A stretch of 63,336 bases of DNA from Helicobacter bilis (GCF_900198365.1 NZ_FZMS01000006.1:1-63336), one strand, 5' to 3'; numbered from the stretch's first letter, positions 25,953 to 37,149 are shown. The notes: generated from the letters alone by a model not told the origin. Program-made: numbers and translations.

Positions 25953-26858
25953 ATGTCAAAAGTATATTTATGCTCATTTGCTGATACAAGACTTTGTTTA
26001 TCAGCTTTAAGATTCTATCAGCAAGCAAAAGCTATGCAAGTTTTTGACTATATTTTCTTATACAATGAGACAAATTTGGATAAAGAGTTTAGAGACGCCA
26101 TGAGTAATCAAGCGTGTATAAACGGGGGGGGGGGGGTAACCAGAGGCTTTGGCTACTGGTGCTGGAAACCACAGATTATCTTACAAACTCTACAACAAAT
26201 GAATGAAGGTGATGTTTTATTCTATATTGATATAGGCTGCGAATTTCAGATTGAGGGCAGAAAGCGACTACAAGAGATGATAGATGAGATAAGAAAAAAT
26301 GAGATTATGGGGGTAATGGTGGGTGGACATCACATCGAAAAAGTATGGACAAAAGCAAGTGTATTTCAGCATTTTGGCGTTCTAAATGACAAACATTATA
26401 CAGATACAAGACAGATTGCTAGTGGTCTTGTCATGCTATGCAAAACACAGAGAACACAAGCCATTATGCAAGAGTGGCTCAATGTCTTTTATCATCATTT
26501 TGAACTTGTTGATGATAGCCCAAGCCCTATACCCAATGATGAAAGCTTTATAGAAAATAGGCATGATCAAAGTATTTGGAGTATTCTCAATAAAAAACAT
26601 AATATTGTAAATTTTGATGGTGTTGATTTTACGCAAATGGCAGTCAATCCAGAACAGCATCCAATAGTTACTGCGCGTAATGCAATATATTGCAGCTTTA
26701 TCACATCATCTACAAACTCTACTGCAAATAGATATTTAAAGGTTATGTGGATAATACCTGCTTTAATTAGCAAACTACACCCTATTCGTTCAGGCAGAAG
26801 ATATGCACACACTTTGAAAAAGTTTTTATTGCATTATTCTTTCGTTCATAAAAATTAA
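25953..26858 (+). CDS. Glycosyltransferase-like protein with a G13 phase-variation tract
   Basis: The 301-residue protein has features of capsule or LPS sugar transferases: RGFGYWCWKPQIILQTL (about residues 62-78), then GDVLFYIDIGCEF, where the acidic pair could bind a nucleotide-sugar metal, and NDESFIENRHDQSIWSIL near 190-207. I recognise the general family only. Codons 58-61 are encoded by a run of 13 G (26124-26136), giving four Gly, and the frame is open across it, so this copy is in the on state; one base more or less would truncate the protein near residue 65-70. An extended -10 (TGATATAAT, 25921-25926) precedes it. Confidence 0.65.
   Translation: MSKVYLCSFADTRLCLSALRFYQQAKAMQVFDYIFLYNETNLDKEFRDAMSNQACINGGGGVTRGFGYWCWKPQIILQTLQQMNEGDVLFYIDIGCEFQIEGRKRLQEMIDEIRKNEIMGVMVGGHHIEKVWTKASVFQHFGVLNDKHYTDTRQIASGLVMLCKTQRTQAIMQEWLNVFYHHFELVDDSPSPIPNDESFIENRHDQSIWSILNKKHNIVNFDGVDFTQMAVNPEQHPIVTARNAIYCSFITSSTNSTANRYLKVMWIIPALISKLHPIRSGRRYAHTLKKFLLHYSFVHKN
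26124..26136 (+). repeat. G13 tract within the glycosyltransferase-like gene
   Basis: Thirteen G in the coding strand between AAC and TAACC. The reading AAC-GGG x4-GTA keeps the frame open. A length change of one or two bases would switch the gene off. Confidence 0.9.
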
Positions 26859-27042
26859 TAACTTGTATTAACTTCCTTATTTTAAAAATCAACATAATAA
26901 AAAACCAAATGTGAAAAATATTCACACCAAATAATTCTTCCGTAATATTTCACAAACGACTATATATAGGCATTTTCATAACTTTGTAAAATAGATATTC
27001 CGTTAATTTGTAAGAAAATTTATATTAAAGTTGTAATTTTAG

Positions 27043-28467
<1,425 letters not shown>

Positions 28468-28500
28468 CCCCTGCTTGTAGATTCTAATACCTGCAACAAA

Positions 28501-28580
28501 TTGTTATGTTGAGCGAAGCAAAATATCTAATCACATGGAATCTAAAAAAAAAGATTTTTGCCTACGGATCAAAATGACAG
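28501..28580. repeat. REP-like palindromic element between convergent gdhA and mqnE
   Basis: Left arm 28501-28528 (TTGTTATGTTGAGCGAAG...AATATCT) and right arm 28552-28580 (AGATTTTTGCCTACGG...AATGACAG) form an imperfect inverted repeat. Arms resemble those at 34407-34484 inside thiE and the segment at 54774-54892, so this is a dispersed family. Position suggests a terminator role here. Confidence 0.6.
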
Positions 28581-28724
28581 GGATATAGATTTTGTATTGT
28601 GAGAATCAAGCATTTTTCTCTTAAATACAGTAAAACCTCTTAAAATTATAAGAAAGCACAAAATGGCTTTACTGCCACACAAGCACAACTCATAAACGAA
28701 GTTATAGAAATTAAAATTATAACA

Positions 28725-29825
28725 TTATGATACTTCCTTATAGCTTTGTAACTCATTATACAAACTATCGCGTTCTATGGGTATAAAACCTGCATCTTTT
28801 ATTTGATAAATCATTTCTTCCTTACTCACACCATTGCGACTTTTCGCCCCAGCGGCTGATTGTATGCTCTCATACTCGATTGTCCCATCCATATCATCTG
28901 CACCAAATTCTTGAGATACAATGGCAAGGTTAAATGAGAGAGACGCCCAGTAAGCCTTTAAATGCGGAATATTTTGCAATAAGATTCTAGCAATCGCCAT
29001 AGTTTTTAGAATCTCTTGTGCGCTTGGGGCTTCCTTTGCCTTTAAAAAGTTATTATCCCGTTGATACAGCAGGGGAATAAAGGCATTAAAGCCGCCTTGT
29101 TTATTATTGGCTTGTTCTAATGAAGTCTGAATCTCTCTTAAACGAAGCATGTGATCTATCCTGTGATGTCTCTCTTCAATATGTCCAAAAAGCATAGTTG
29201 CATTACTCATTTTGCCAAGCTTGTGCCATAGTTTATGTATGCTAAGCCATCGTTCTGCATTTGCCTTACCATGACAAAGTGTTTTTCTTATCTTTTCATC
29301 AAAGATTTCTGCACCACCGCCGGGCAGGGAATCAACTCCAGATTCTATTAAATCATTTATGACTTGTTCTAAAGGGAGATTAAACTTTCTTGTGAGATAG
29401 TCAATCTCTGCTGCACCCATTGCTTTTATGTGAATATGTGGCACAGAATCTTTTACTGCACGAAACATATCTAAATAATGCTGATATTCATGCGTTGGGT
29501 GATGAGCTGCTACAATATGCACCTCTTTTGCACCATTTTTATAGGCATTAACACAGAGATTTACCACCTCATCAATACTCATGCTATATGGATTTGGATT
29601 CTTACGACTTGCTGAAAACGCACAAAATTTACACACATCAGCACAAATATTTGTAGGATTTATATGGCGATTGATATTAAAAAATACCTTTCTATCAAAA
29701 TAAGATTCTCGTATTGAATACGCTGCATTCCCAAGCTCATAAATATCATAATCATAAAGTTTAGCAAGAGTTATTGCATCAAGGTTTGCTATATCACCAC
29801 GCACTGCTTTATCAAGTAAATCCAT
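28725..29825 (-). CDS. mqnE: Aminofutalosine synthase MqnE (radical SAM)
   Basis: Joins 3-[(1-carboxyvinyl)oxy]benzoate to SAM-derived adenosine in the futalosine route to menaquinone, which replaces the Men pathway in Helicobacter and Campylobacter. The 366-residue protein carries the cluster motif CADVCKFC (Cys61, 65, 68) after INRHINPTNI, plus LPGGGAEIFDEKIR, which favours MqnE over MqnC. The start at 29825 (MDLLDKAVRG) has AAGGAAT upstream; the longer frame does not. It is a good example of the alternative pathway considered a drug target. Confidence 0.87.
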   Translation of the reverse strand: MDLLDKAVRGDIANLDAITLAKLYDYDIYELGNAAYSIRESYFDRKVFFNINRHINPTNICADVCKFCAFSASRKNPNPYSMSIDEVVNLCVNAYKNGAKEVHIVAAHHPTHEYQHYLDMFRAVKDSVPHIHIKAMGAAEIDYLTRKFNLPLEQVINDLIESGVDSLPGGGAEIFDEKIRKTLCHGKANAERWLSIHKLWHKLGKMSNATMLFGHIEERHHRIDHMLRLREIQTSLEQANNKQGGFNAFIPLLYQRDNNFLKAKEAPSAQEILKTMAIARILLQNIPHLKAYWASLSFNLAIVSQEFGADDMDGTIEYESIQSAAGAKSRNGVSKEEMIYQIKDAGFIPIERDSLYNELQSYKEVS

Positions 29826-29990
29826 AGTATTCCTTTTTATTTTGTAAAGCGTAATTATACGATAAAATCGCAAGGAAACATAAGTCATACATGTATTTCT
29901 TTACATAAAAATGCTAATATGTGCGTTTTAGATTCTACAAACTAAAGATGATTACACATATTCACATAGCAAAGATGAAAAAGGAATAGA

Positions 29991-31367
29991 GTGCAGATTC
30001 AGAGTATTAAGGTTTTACTTGCAGGGTATTTAGGTGTCATTTTGCTTGGGACATTAATCCTAAGTATGCCGCCTATGTATCATACGAATGTGAGCTTTTT
30101 AGAAGCGCTTTTTACAAGTGTTTCGGCGATGACTTGCACAGGACTTGCTATAAAGAATACAGGACTTGACTTTACTACTTATGGACAGATTGTTATTTGC
30201 GTGTTAATTCAGCTTGGTGGCTTTGGACACATGAGTATGGCTGGAATTCTTTTCTTACTTATTGGCAAAAGGCTTAGTGCTGCTGAAAAAGATTTAATAA
30301 ATGTCGTTGATAACCTTAATAATAACTCTGTGCAAGGCATTGATAAAGCGATTTTAAAAGCAATTGTGTTTGTATTAATCGTGGAGTTAATCGGGGCGTC
30401 CCTGCTTTGCCCTTATTTTGTATGGCAGCTTGGCGATACTAAAGAGGGCATGTGGGTTGGAATCTTTCATGCTATTTCTGCGTTTAATAACTCTGGATTT
30501 ACCATACTAAAAGATGGCTTATTGCCCTACCAAGCAGATATTGTCGTGAATCTTGTGATCCCTATGCTTATTATTATCGGTGGTTTTGGCTATCTTTCAT
30601 CACTGGAATTTTCACATTTTTGTTATGCAAAGGTGCGTTATAACCGCTTATTTACACACAAAGCCCCCCGAATGCGATTAAGCCTTAATACGCGTATTGT
30701 GTTTGTTATGAGTGTGTTATTGCTTATTTGCGGTATGATTAATGTGCTTATTTTTGAGTGGTCAAATCCTAGAACACTAGAAAATGTGCCATTTTGGGAT
30801 AAGATTATGAATGCCTTTTTTGTATCTACAAATTATAGGACTTCTGGTTTTCATATCTTTGATATTAGTGGATTTGAAGAGCGGACAATGTTTTTTTCTA
30901 TCTTTTTTATGATGATAGGTGGTGGACCGGGGGGAACTGCTGCGGGGATTAAGGTTACAACCTTTGCGGTGCTTGTAGCCCTATCTATTGCTATTGTTAA
31001 GAATAGGAAAAATACTACGATTTTTGGACGCACAATACCGCAAGATATTGTGTCAAAGGTATTTTGTGTATTTATTATCGCCCTTGTTTATCTTTCAGTA
31101 GCGACCTTTTTTCTGGCTATATTTGAGCCAAACATTCCTTTTTTACCACTTTTATTTGAAGTGGTATCAGCATTTAGCACCGTTGGAATGTCAATGGGCG
31201 ATGGAGACTCCCTTAGTCTTTGTGCGGATTTTAATACGATTGGACTACTTATTATTATGATTTTAATGATTTCTGGTAAGATTGGAATCTTAGCCTTTAC
31301 GCTCATATTTATGGGTGGGGCAAGGACAAAGCATGTGCAGTATGTGCAAGAGAAGGTATTAATTTAG
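29991..31367 (+). CDS. ktrB: Potassium uptake channel subunit KtrB/TrkH
   Basis: Membrane K+ translocating subunit, often Na+-dependent. 458 residues with the fourfold M1-P-M2 layout; the selectivity-loop regions read TCTGLAIKNTG, AFNNSGFTI, TNYRTSGFHIF and FSTVGMSMG. It begins with GTG behind AAGGAAT; there is no better ATG near the conserved start. Followed 24 bases later by ktrA, so the two form the classical KtrAB operon. Confidence 0.9.
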   Translation: MQIQSIKVLLAGYLGVILLGTLILSMPPMYHTNVSFLEALFTSVSAMTCTGLAIKNTGLDFTTYGQIVICVLIQLGGFGHMSMAGILFLLIGKRLSAAEKDLINVVDNLNNNSVQGIDKAILKAIVFVLIVELIGASLLCPYFVWQLGDTKEGMWVGIFHAISAFNNSGFTILKDGLLPYQADIVVNLVIPMLIIIGGFGYLSSLEFSHFCYAKVRYNRLFTHKAPRMRLSLNTRIVFVMSVLLLICGMINVLIFEWSNPRTLENVPFWDKIMNAFFVSTNYRTSGFHIFDISGFEERTMFFSIFFMMIGGGPGGTAAGIKVTTFAVLVALSIAIVKNRKNTTIFGRTIPQDIVSKVFCVFIIALVYLSVATFFLAIFEPNIPFLPLLFEVVSAFSTVGMSMGDGDSLSLCADFNTIGLLIIMILMISGKIGILAFTLIFMGGARTKHVQYVQEKVLI

Positions 31368-31391
31368 AATCTTTAATTTAAAGGATAAATC

Positions 31392-32042
31392 ATGGCAAAA
31401 AGTTACGCAGTGCTAGGGCTTGGTAAGTTTGGCTATCATGTAGCTCTTGGACTTGTGGAAAATGGTGAAAATGTGATTTTATGTGATAATACAGAATCTA
31501 GCTTTGTTAATTTACGCGATAAAGCAGAACAGATTTATATCATCGATTGCACAGATAAAATCGCTTTGAAAGAAGCTGGGGTAAATGAACTTGATATAGT
31601 AATCGTAAGCATAGGCGAAAACATTGAGGCAAGCATACTCACCGTTATGGCATTAAAAGAATTAAATAATAAAAAAATCATCGCAAAAGCTATATCAAGC
31701 ACACATGGAGCAATCCTAGAAAAGCTTGGTGTAGATGAAGTGGTATATGCAGAAAGACAAGCGGCAAATCGATTGCTTAGTGAAATCACAGAATCTAATG
31801 TCGAAGAGATTGAGCTAAGTGCAAATATGCGTGCATGTAAGGCTATTGTAACAAGCTATTTTGTAAAGCGAAGTGTTGGCACAATACGAGAAGAAGATAA
31901 TGTAAAAATCGTTGCTGTGCGTAGAGGTGAAACTTGGAATATTGATGTAGATTCTGATTTTATTTTACAAAGAGGCGATGTGGTGCTTTTCTTAGGACTG
32001 ACAGAACATATAGAAGCGATTATGCAGACTTTGGAAGAGTAG
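31392..32042 (+). CDS. ktrA: Potassium uptake regulatory subunit KtrA/TrkA (RCK)
   Basis: Cytoplasmic gating ring subunit binding ATP/NAD(H). The 216 residues show one RCK module: VLGLGKFGYHVALGLVENG nucleotide-binding loop, ILCDNTE, DELDIVIVSIGENIEAS-like segments, and a RCK_C part (CKAIVTSYFVKRSVG ... LQRGDVVLFLGLTEHIEAI). AAAGGA upstream. Paired with ktrB. Confidence 0.92.
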   Translation: MAKSYAVLGLGKFGYHVALGLVENGENVILCDNTESSFVNLRDKAEQIYIIDCTDKIALKEAGVNELDIVIVSIGENIEASILTVMALKELNNKKIIAKAISSTHGAILEKLGVDEVVYAERQAANRLLSEITESNVEEIELSANMRACKAIVTSYFVKRSVGTIREEDNVKIVAVRRGETWNIDVDSDFILQRGDVVLFLGLTEHIEAIMQTLEE

Positions 32043-32105
32043 TATTGTGTAGTTGATGATAGATGGCTTTGTAATGATTTTATGATTTATACATTTTCTG
32101 TTTTA

Positions 32106-32111
32106 TATAAT
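32106..32111 (+). promoter_or_regulatory. -10 box upstream of the DUF3240 gene
   Basis: TATAAT 78 bases before the ATG at 32189, in a 146-base gap after ktrA. It suggests the gene has its own transcript rather than being read from ktrBA. Confidence 0.4.
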
Positions 32112-32188
32112 ATACGCAATATCTAAGGTGTAATCTTAAGAATCTAGGTTTTATGCAACTTGTTTTAACACAATAAAAGGACAATAAA

Positions 32189-32479
32189 ATGATAATGCTT
32201 GATGTTTATATGCGTTTTGAGATAAAGGATAATGTTATTGATTTGCTACTTGCAAATGGCTATGATGATTTCTTTTTCATTGAGGCAAAGAAGTATGCAG
32301 CAAAAAATATGCTTTTAAGCGATGAAGAGCAAGTAAGTGGGCGGCAAAACTATGCTATTATTAAGCTTTACTTAAACGACACTGCTGCGGGTATGCTTGC
32401 AAGTCTTATTAAAGAAGAGTTTAAAGATGTGCGTGTATTCGCAGTAGAGTGTCAGCCTCTTGCATTTTTTGGCATGTAG
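32189..32479 (+). CDS. DUF3240-family small protein
   Basis: 96 residues, ferredoxin/PII-like in predicted layout. The segment LSDEEQVSGRQNYAIIKLYL followed by LASLIKEEFKDVRVFAVECQPL matches DUF3240, whose members often lie beside metal efflux or transport genes; function is unknown. AAAAGGAC precedes the start; ATG codons 1 and 3 are both possible. It sits after the K+ uptake pair. Confidence 0.6.
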   Translation: MIMLDVYMRFEIKDNVIDLLLANGYDDFFFIEAKKYAAKNMLLSDEEQVSGRQNYAIIKLYLNDTAAGMLASLIKEEFKDVRVFAVECQPLAFFGM

Positions 32480-32584
32480 TTTTAAAGGTATGAGTTTATA
32501 CGCAAAGTGAGAATCTTAATAAAGTTTTATATGGGACTTTTAGATGAAATCGTTTAAATAGCCATTAACACAATCTTTTTACGA

Positions 32585-32590
32585 TATAAT
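32585..32590 (+). promoter_or_regulatory. -10 box of gmd
   Basis: ACGATATAAT 32 bases before the gmd ATG, with AAAGGAATCT as ribosome site. Confidence 0.5.
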
Positions 32591-32621
32591 CAAGGCTTTA
32601 TTCAAAGTTAAAGGAATCTAT

Positions 32622-33734
32622 ATGGCAAAAGTCGCATTAATCACGGGTATAACAGGGCAAGATGGGGCATATTTAGCAGAGTTTTTACTCAATAAAGGCT
32701 ATGAAGTGCATGGCATAAAGCGTAGAAGTTCGCTTTTTAACACCGATAGAATCGATCACATATATCAAGATATTCACGCAGAAAATGTGAGATTTCACCT
32801 GCATTATGGGGATTTGACAGATTCTACAAATCTTATACGCATTATGCAGCTTGTAAAGCCAGATGAGGTGTATAATCTTGCCGCAATGAGTCATGTAGCT
32901 GTTAGTTTTGAGACACCAGAATATACTGCAAATGCCGATGGTATAGGCACGCTTAGACTTTTAGAGGCGATTAGAATCTTAGGCATGGAAAATAAAACAA
33001 AGATTTATCAAGCTTCTACAAGTGAGCTGTATGGCTTAGTCCAAGCAGTCCCACAAAATGAAAATACGCCATTTTATCCACGCTCACCTTATGCGTGTGC
33101 GAAACTCTATGCTTATTGGATTACGATCAATTATAGGGAGGCATATAATATTTTTGCGAGTAATGGGATCTTATTTAATCATGAAAGTCCTATTCGCGGT
33201 GAGACATTTGTAACGCGTAAAATCACACGCGGTGTGAGTAAAATCGCACTTGGACTGCAAGATAAACTCTATTTAGGCAATCTTTCTGCAAAAAGAGATT
33301 GGGGACATGCAAAGGATTATGTAGAGGCGATGTATCTTATCTTGCAACAAGACAAGGCACAAGATTTTGTCATCGCAACAGGTGTTACCACAGAAGTAAG
33401 AGATTTTGTGAGATTAAGCTTTAAAGAACTTGGCATAGATATTGAGTTTAAGGGTAGTGGTGTAGATGAAGTGGGCATTGTAGCAAAATGTAGTGGTGAT
33501 TATAAGCTGCCTATTGGTAAGGAAGTCGTAGCGGTTGATTCTCGCTATTTTAGACCTACTGAAGTGGATTTATTATTAGGTGATCCAAGCAAGGCACAAA
33601 AGATTCTAGGCTGGAGTCCAAAATATGATTTATCAATGCTTGTTGCTGACATGATGCAAAGCGATTTAAAGCTGATGCAAAAGGATAAATATTTAAAAGA
33701 TGGTGGCTATACGATTATGCGATATTTTGAGTAG
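32622..33734 (+). CDS. gmd: GDP-mannose 4,6-dehydratase
   Basis: First step from GDP-mannose to GDP-fucose or GDP-rhamnose for LPS or capsule. 370 residues of the extended short-chain dehydrogenase fold: [20 protein letters not shown] nucleotide loop, [17 protein letters not shown], the STSELYG segment and catalytic Tyr-x3-Lys in [26 protein letters not shown] and [17 protein letters not shown] are diagnostic of Gmd. The fucose synthase partner is not next to it; thiE follows instead. Confidence 0.95.
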   Translation: MAKVALITGITGQDGAYLAEFLLNKGYEVHGIKRRSSLFNTDRIDHIYQDIHAENVRFHLHYGDLTDSTNLIRIMQLVKPDEVYNLAAMSHVAVSFETPEYTANADGIGTLRLLEAIRILGMENKTKIYQASTSELYGLVQAVPQNENTPFYPRSPYACAKLYAYWITINYREAYNIFASNGILFNHESPIRGETFVTRKITRGVSKIALGLQDKLYLGNLSAKRDWGHAKDYVEAMYLILQQDKAQDFVIATGVTTEVRDFVRLSFKELGIDIEFKGSGVDEVGIVAKCSGDYKLPIGKEVVAVDSRYFRPTEVDLLLGDPSKAQKILGWSPKYDLSMLVADMMQSDLKLMQKDKYLKDGGYTIMRYFE

Positions 33735-33762
33735 AGGTTTTAGATTCTAAAGAGAATGCAAT

Positions 33763-34719
33763 ATGAAATATACAAGACTACAAGGGTTATATGGTATCAG
33801 TGATACAAAGCTAACACCTACAAAGATTTTAATCCCACAATTACAAAAAGCAATACAAGGTGGTTTAAAGATATTTCAATATAGAGATAAAGATTCTAAA
33901 GATAGTGAGATTATAGGATTTGTGGGGGAATTACAAGCCTTATGCAATGAAAATAATGTGCTTTTTGTGTTAAATGATAGATATGAGCTTGCTATAAAGC
34001 TTGGGGTAAGTGGGCTGCATTTAGGCAAAGATGAAGTATCACAGCTTTTAGATATTAGAGAATCTTTTAAGGGTATTATAGGGGTGAGTTGCTATGATAG
34101 CATAGAATTAGCACAACGCTATGAGAATGCTGGGGTAGATTATGTAGCTTTTGGGTCTCTCTTTCCCTCACCTACAAAAAGGGACGCTAAGCCTTGTGCT
34201 TTAAGCGTTATAACAGAAGCTAAACATAAATTAAAGATTCCAATATGTGGCATAGGTGGCATTTGTGTAGATAATGTATCTTTACTAAAAGAATGTGATA
34301 TGATTGCGGTTATTTCTAGTTTGTGGAATATAGATTCTAAAAATTACGCCCCAAACCCCATAGCTCAACCAAATCTGGCGGAGAAACTAGATACTAAAAC
34401 AACCGCTTGTCATACTGAGTCTTTAGGCGAAGTATCTAGCATGGAATCTAAAAAAGATTTTTCGCCTATGGCTCAAAATGACAATAAACAGATTCTAGAT
34501 TCTATAAAAATGCACTCTAAACCCTGCACCCACACAGATTTGGTAGAGAATCAAGATTCTAGTCAAAATGCACCCCTACGCCCTGCACCCACCCAAGCGG
34601 TTAAAAATCAAGATTCTAAAAATCTTGCACCATTTAAGGCAGAAGATCTAAAAGATAGCGATTATAATTACATAACTGCTAATGCAAAGAATCTTATAGC
34701 CGCATGGCAGACTAAATAA
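33763..34719 (+). CDS. thiE: Thiamine-phosphate synthase ThiE with an in-frame insertion
   Basis: Couples the thiazole phosphate and HMP-PP moieties. Residues 1-195 are a full TenI/ThiE barrel: GLKIFQYRDKDSKDS, VLFVLNDRYELA, GLHLGKDE, GSLFPSPTKRDA and PICGIGGICVDN. The protein is 318 residues instead of about 200 because roughly 100 residues are inserted before the last helix (ANAKNLIAAWQTK). The insert contains a 78-bp palindromic element (34407-34484) read in frame as ESLGEVSSMESKKDFSPMAQ, plus low-complexity Asp/Ser/Pro sequence. The active-site barrel seems untouched, so activity is likely. Confidence 0.85.
   Translation: MKYTRLQGLYGISDTKLTPTKILIPQLQKAIQGGLKIFQYRDKDSKDSEIIGFVGELQALCNENNVLFVLNDRYELAIKLGVSGLHLGKDEVSQLLDIRESFKGIIGVSCYDSIELAQRYENAGVDYVAFGSLFPSPTKRDAKPCALSVITEAKHKLKIPICGIGGICVDNVSLLKECDMIAVISSLWNIDSKNYAPNPIAQPNLAEKLDTKTTACHTESLGEVSSMESKKDFSPMAQNDNKQILDSIKMHSKPCTHTDLVENQDSSQNAPLRPAPTQAVKNQDSKNLAPFKAEDLKDSDYNYITANAKNLIAAWQTK
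34407..34484 (+). repeat. Palindromic REP-like element inserted in frame in thiE
   Basis: Arms 34407-34437 (TTGTCATACTGAG...GCGAAGTATCT) and 34455-34484 (AGATTTTTCGCC...AATGACAA) are imperfect inverted copies around a 17-base loop. Length 78 is a multiple of three, and the insert keeps thiE open. It is related to elements at 28501 and 54774. Confidence 0.7.
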
Positions 34720-34736
34720 TCTAAAAGGAATGAGAA

Positions 34737-35993
34737 TTGAAAAAAGTTACATATATTATTACAGGCTTTTTGTGTGCGTATATGCTAGTTAGCATTACTT
34801 CATTACAGGGCGTTGTATATGCACATACAAAAGAGGGCGATCAATATAATGAATATAGAGCAAAGTATAGCAAACCAGTAAGTGAATGGGAAAAACCACA
34901 TATTGATGATGGAATCTCTTATGAAGAAATGCAAGCCCTGCCAAAAATAGCAAAAGATACAAAAGACAATCCCTACACAGAGGCAAAAATGCTACTTGGT
35001 AAAAAACTCTTTTTTGAGCCAAAGCTTTCAAAATCAGGACAGATAGCTTGTGCGAGTTGTCATAATCCAGAGTTAGCCTTTGGTGATTCTATAAAAACTA
35101 GCTTTGGACATGATAGACAAAGGGGAAAACGCAATGCACCAAATATTATGATGAGTGGCTTTTTTGATGAGTTATTTTGGGACGGAAGGGCTAAAGGTTT
35201 AGAATCTCAAGCCCTTATGCCGATTACAAATCCTATTGAAATGGCACATGAGCTTAATGCTATGCAAGATTCTATTGCTAGATTAAGAGAGTATTATCCC
35301 TTATTTATCCTTGCCTTTGGGGAGACGCAAAAACAATATGAAGTCTTAAAGATAGAATCTAAAGAAGAGTTTAAAAAAGTCTTATTAGATTTATTAAGCC
35401 TAGATTTACAAAATAAAGATTTAGATTCTCTTCTTCAAAGCAAAACTCTATCAAAAGAGCAAATCACATTAGCCAAAAAACTTATCACAAAAGAGAATAT
35501 AGCAAAAGCCATTGCGACTTATGAAAGAAGTCTTGTGTCTAAAAATACGCGTTTTAATCGCTTTTTAAATGGTGATTATAAAGCCTTGAGTGATAAAGAG
35601 ATTTATGGATTACATATTTTTCGCACAAAAGGGCGGTGTATGAATTGCCATTATGGAGTGGCATTAAGCGATGGGGAGTTTCATAATATTGGCTTAAGCT
35701 TTTATGGTAGAAAGCTAGAGGATTTAGGACGATATGAGATAAGTAAAGATGAAAAAGATTTAGGTGCGTTTAAAACACCTTCACTTATCGCAGTATCAAA
35801 AAGTGCGCCCTATATGCACAATGGTATATTTCCTACATTAAAAGGTGTTATCAATATGTATAACGCCGGATTCCCCACACATACAAAAACACAAAATACC
35901 ACATTAACCCCAAAGACTTCAAAGCTTATACAGCCATTAAATCTTAGTAAAGAAGAGCTAGAAGCCCTAGAGGCATTTTTACTCACATTATAG
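34737..35993 (+). CDS. Periplasmic di-haem cytochrome c peroxidase
   Basis: Reduces hydrogen peroxide in the periplasm using cytochrome c electrons. 418 residues with a signal segment (MKKVTYIITGFLCAYMLVSI) and two haem sites, CASCH (Cys105) and CMNCH (Cys301). FWDGRAKGLESQALMPITNP and FKTPSLIAVSKSAPYMHNG are family landmarks of the CCP/MauG group. It starts with TTG behind AAAAGGAATGAGAA; the ATG within that sequence is in another frame. A longer form between residues 200 and 245 than classical peroxidases. It begins 17 bases after thiE. Confidence 0.85.
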   Translation: MKKVTYIITGFLCAYMLVSITSLQGVVYAHTKEGDQYNEYRAKYSKPVSEWEKPHIDDGISYEEMQALPKIAKDTKDNPYTEAKMLLGKKLFFEPKLSKSGQIACASCHNPELAFGDSIKTSFGHDRQRGKRNAPNIMMSGFFDELFWDGRAKGLESQALMPITNPIEMAHELNAMQDSIARLREYYPLFILAFGETQKQYEVLKIESKEEFKKVLLDLLSLDLQNKDLDSLLQSKTLSKEQITLAKKLITKENIAKAIATYERSLVSKNTRFNRFLNGDYKALSDKEIYGLHIFRTKGRCMNCHYGVALSDGEFHNIGLSFYGRKLEDLGRYEISKDEKDLGAFKTPSLIAVSKSAPYMHNGIFPTLKGVINMYNAGFPTHTKTQNTTLTPKTSKLIQPLNLSKEELEALEAFLLTL

Positions 35994-36213
35994 AATCTAG
36001 TAGAAATAGGGCAGGGTAGGGCGATATTATGCAATATCTATAAAAATAGAGTTAGTATAAATAGAAGTTAAATAGATATGAAATAATGGTTGTCATAGAG
36101 AGAATAAAACATAGCTTTATTATGTAACTTTGCAAAATAATGTTATACTTAATGTTTTGGATTTTTCGCTATTAAACATGTAGAGTTTAAGTTAAATAAT
36201 GAAAGGAAAGAGA

Positions 36214-37149
36214 ATGAAATACGCCTTTATTTATCCCGGGCAAGGCTCACAGACTAAGGGCATGGGTAGAGACTTTGTTGAAAATTTTTCTATTGCAAAG
36301 ATGCTTTTAGAAGAAGCAAGCGATAGTTTAAAACAAGACATGGCAAAGATACTTTATGAAGATGAAGAAAAGCTAAATGAGACACAATACACACAACCAG
36401 CTATCTTTCTAGTCAGTGCAATGGCGCATAAAATTGTAGAAAAAGAGTATGGCATAAAGGCAGAGATTGCTTTTGGGCATTCACTAGGTGAGGTAAGTGC
36501 GTATTGTCTTAATGGTGGGGCAAACTTTGGAGATTCTATATATTTGACACATAAAAGAGGGCAGTTTATGGCAGAATCTTGCAAGGGTAAAGCGGTGGGT
36601 ATGCAATCTGTCGGCATGATGGTCTGCTTGGGACTTGCTACAAATGTATTAGAAGATATCTGCATAAAAGCACAAAAAGAGGGCAAACAAGTCTGGGCAG
36701 CAAACTATAACATGGAGGGGCAAATCGTATTAGCAGGGATTAAAGAAGACTTAGAATCTGTAAGCGACACTTTGAAAGAGGCAGGGGCAAAACGCACATT
36801 ATTATTAAAAATGAGTGTAGCAAGTCATTGTCCTTTACTACAAGATTCTATACCGCCTTTCAAAGAGCTTTTAGAAAAAAGTATTTGTGATAGCAAGATA
36901 GAGATTATTTCAAATGCAAATCTTTCTTTATACAAAACAAAAGAAGAAGCCTTGCAAAATCTCACACAGCAGCTTATAAAACCTGTGCTATATCATCAAT
37001 GTGTAAGCAAGGCAAAAGAGCTTGGAATAACAAAATTTATAGAGTTTGGCAATGGAAGCGTATTAGCGGGATTAAATAATAAAATCAGCGATATACCTAC
37101 AATAAGCATAAATTCAGTGCAGTCAATACAAGGGCTTGGGTCATTATAA
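36214..37149 (+). CDS. fabD: Malonyl-CoA:ACP transacylase FabD
   Basis: Loads malonyl units on acyl carrier protein for fatty-acid synthesis. 311 residues with YPGQGSQTKGMG, the active-site GHSLGE (Ser90), the Arg-containing THKRGQFM and catalytic His205 in ASHCPLL. The start at 36214 is preferred because AAGGAAAGAGA precedes it and the family begins MKYAFIYPGQG. Its stop overlaps the minC start by one base, so the two are coupled. Confidence 0.94.
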   Translation: MKYAFIYPGQGSQTKGMGRDFVENFSIAKMLLEEASDSLKQDMAKILYEDEEKLNETQYTQPAIFLVSAMAHKIVEKEYGIKAEIAFGHSLGEVSAYCLNGGANFGDSIYLTHKRGQFMAESCKGKAVGMQSVGMMVCLGLATNVLEDICIKAQKEGKQVWAANYNMEGQIVLAGIKEDLESVSDTLKEAGAKRTLLLKMSVASHCPLLQDSIPPFKELLEKSICDSKIEIISNANLSLYKTKEEALQNLTQQLIKPVLYHQCVSKAKELGITKFIEFGNGSVLAGLNNKISDIPTISINSVQSIQGLGSL

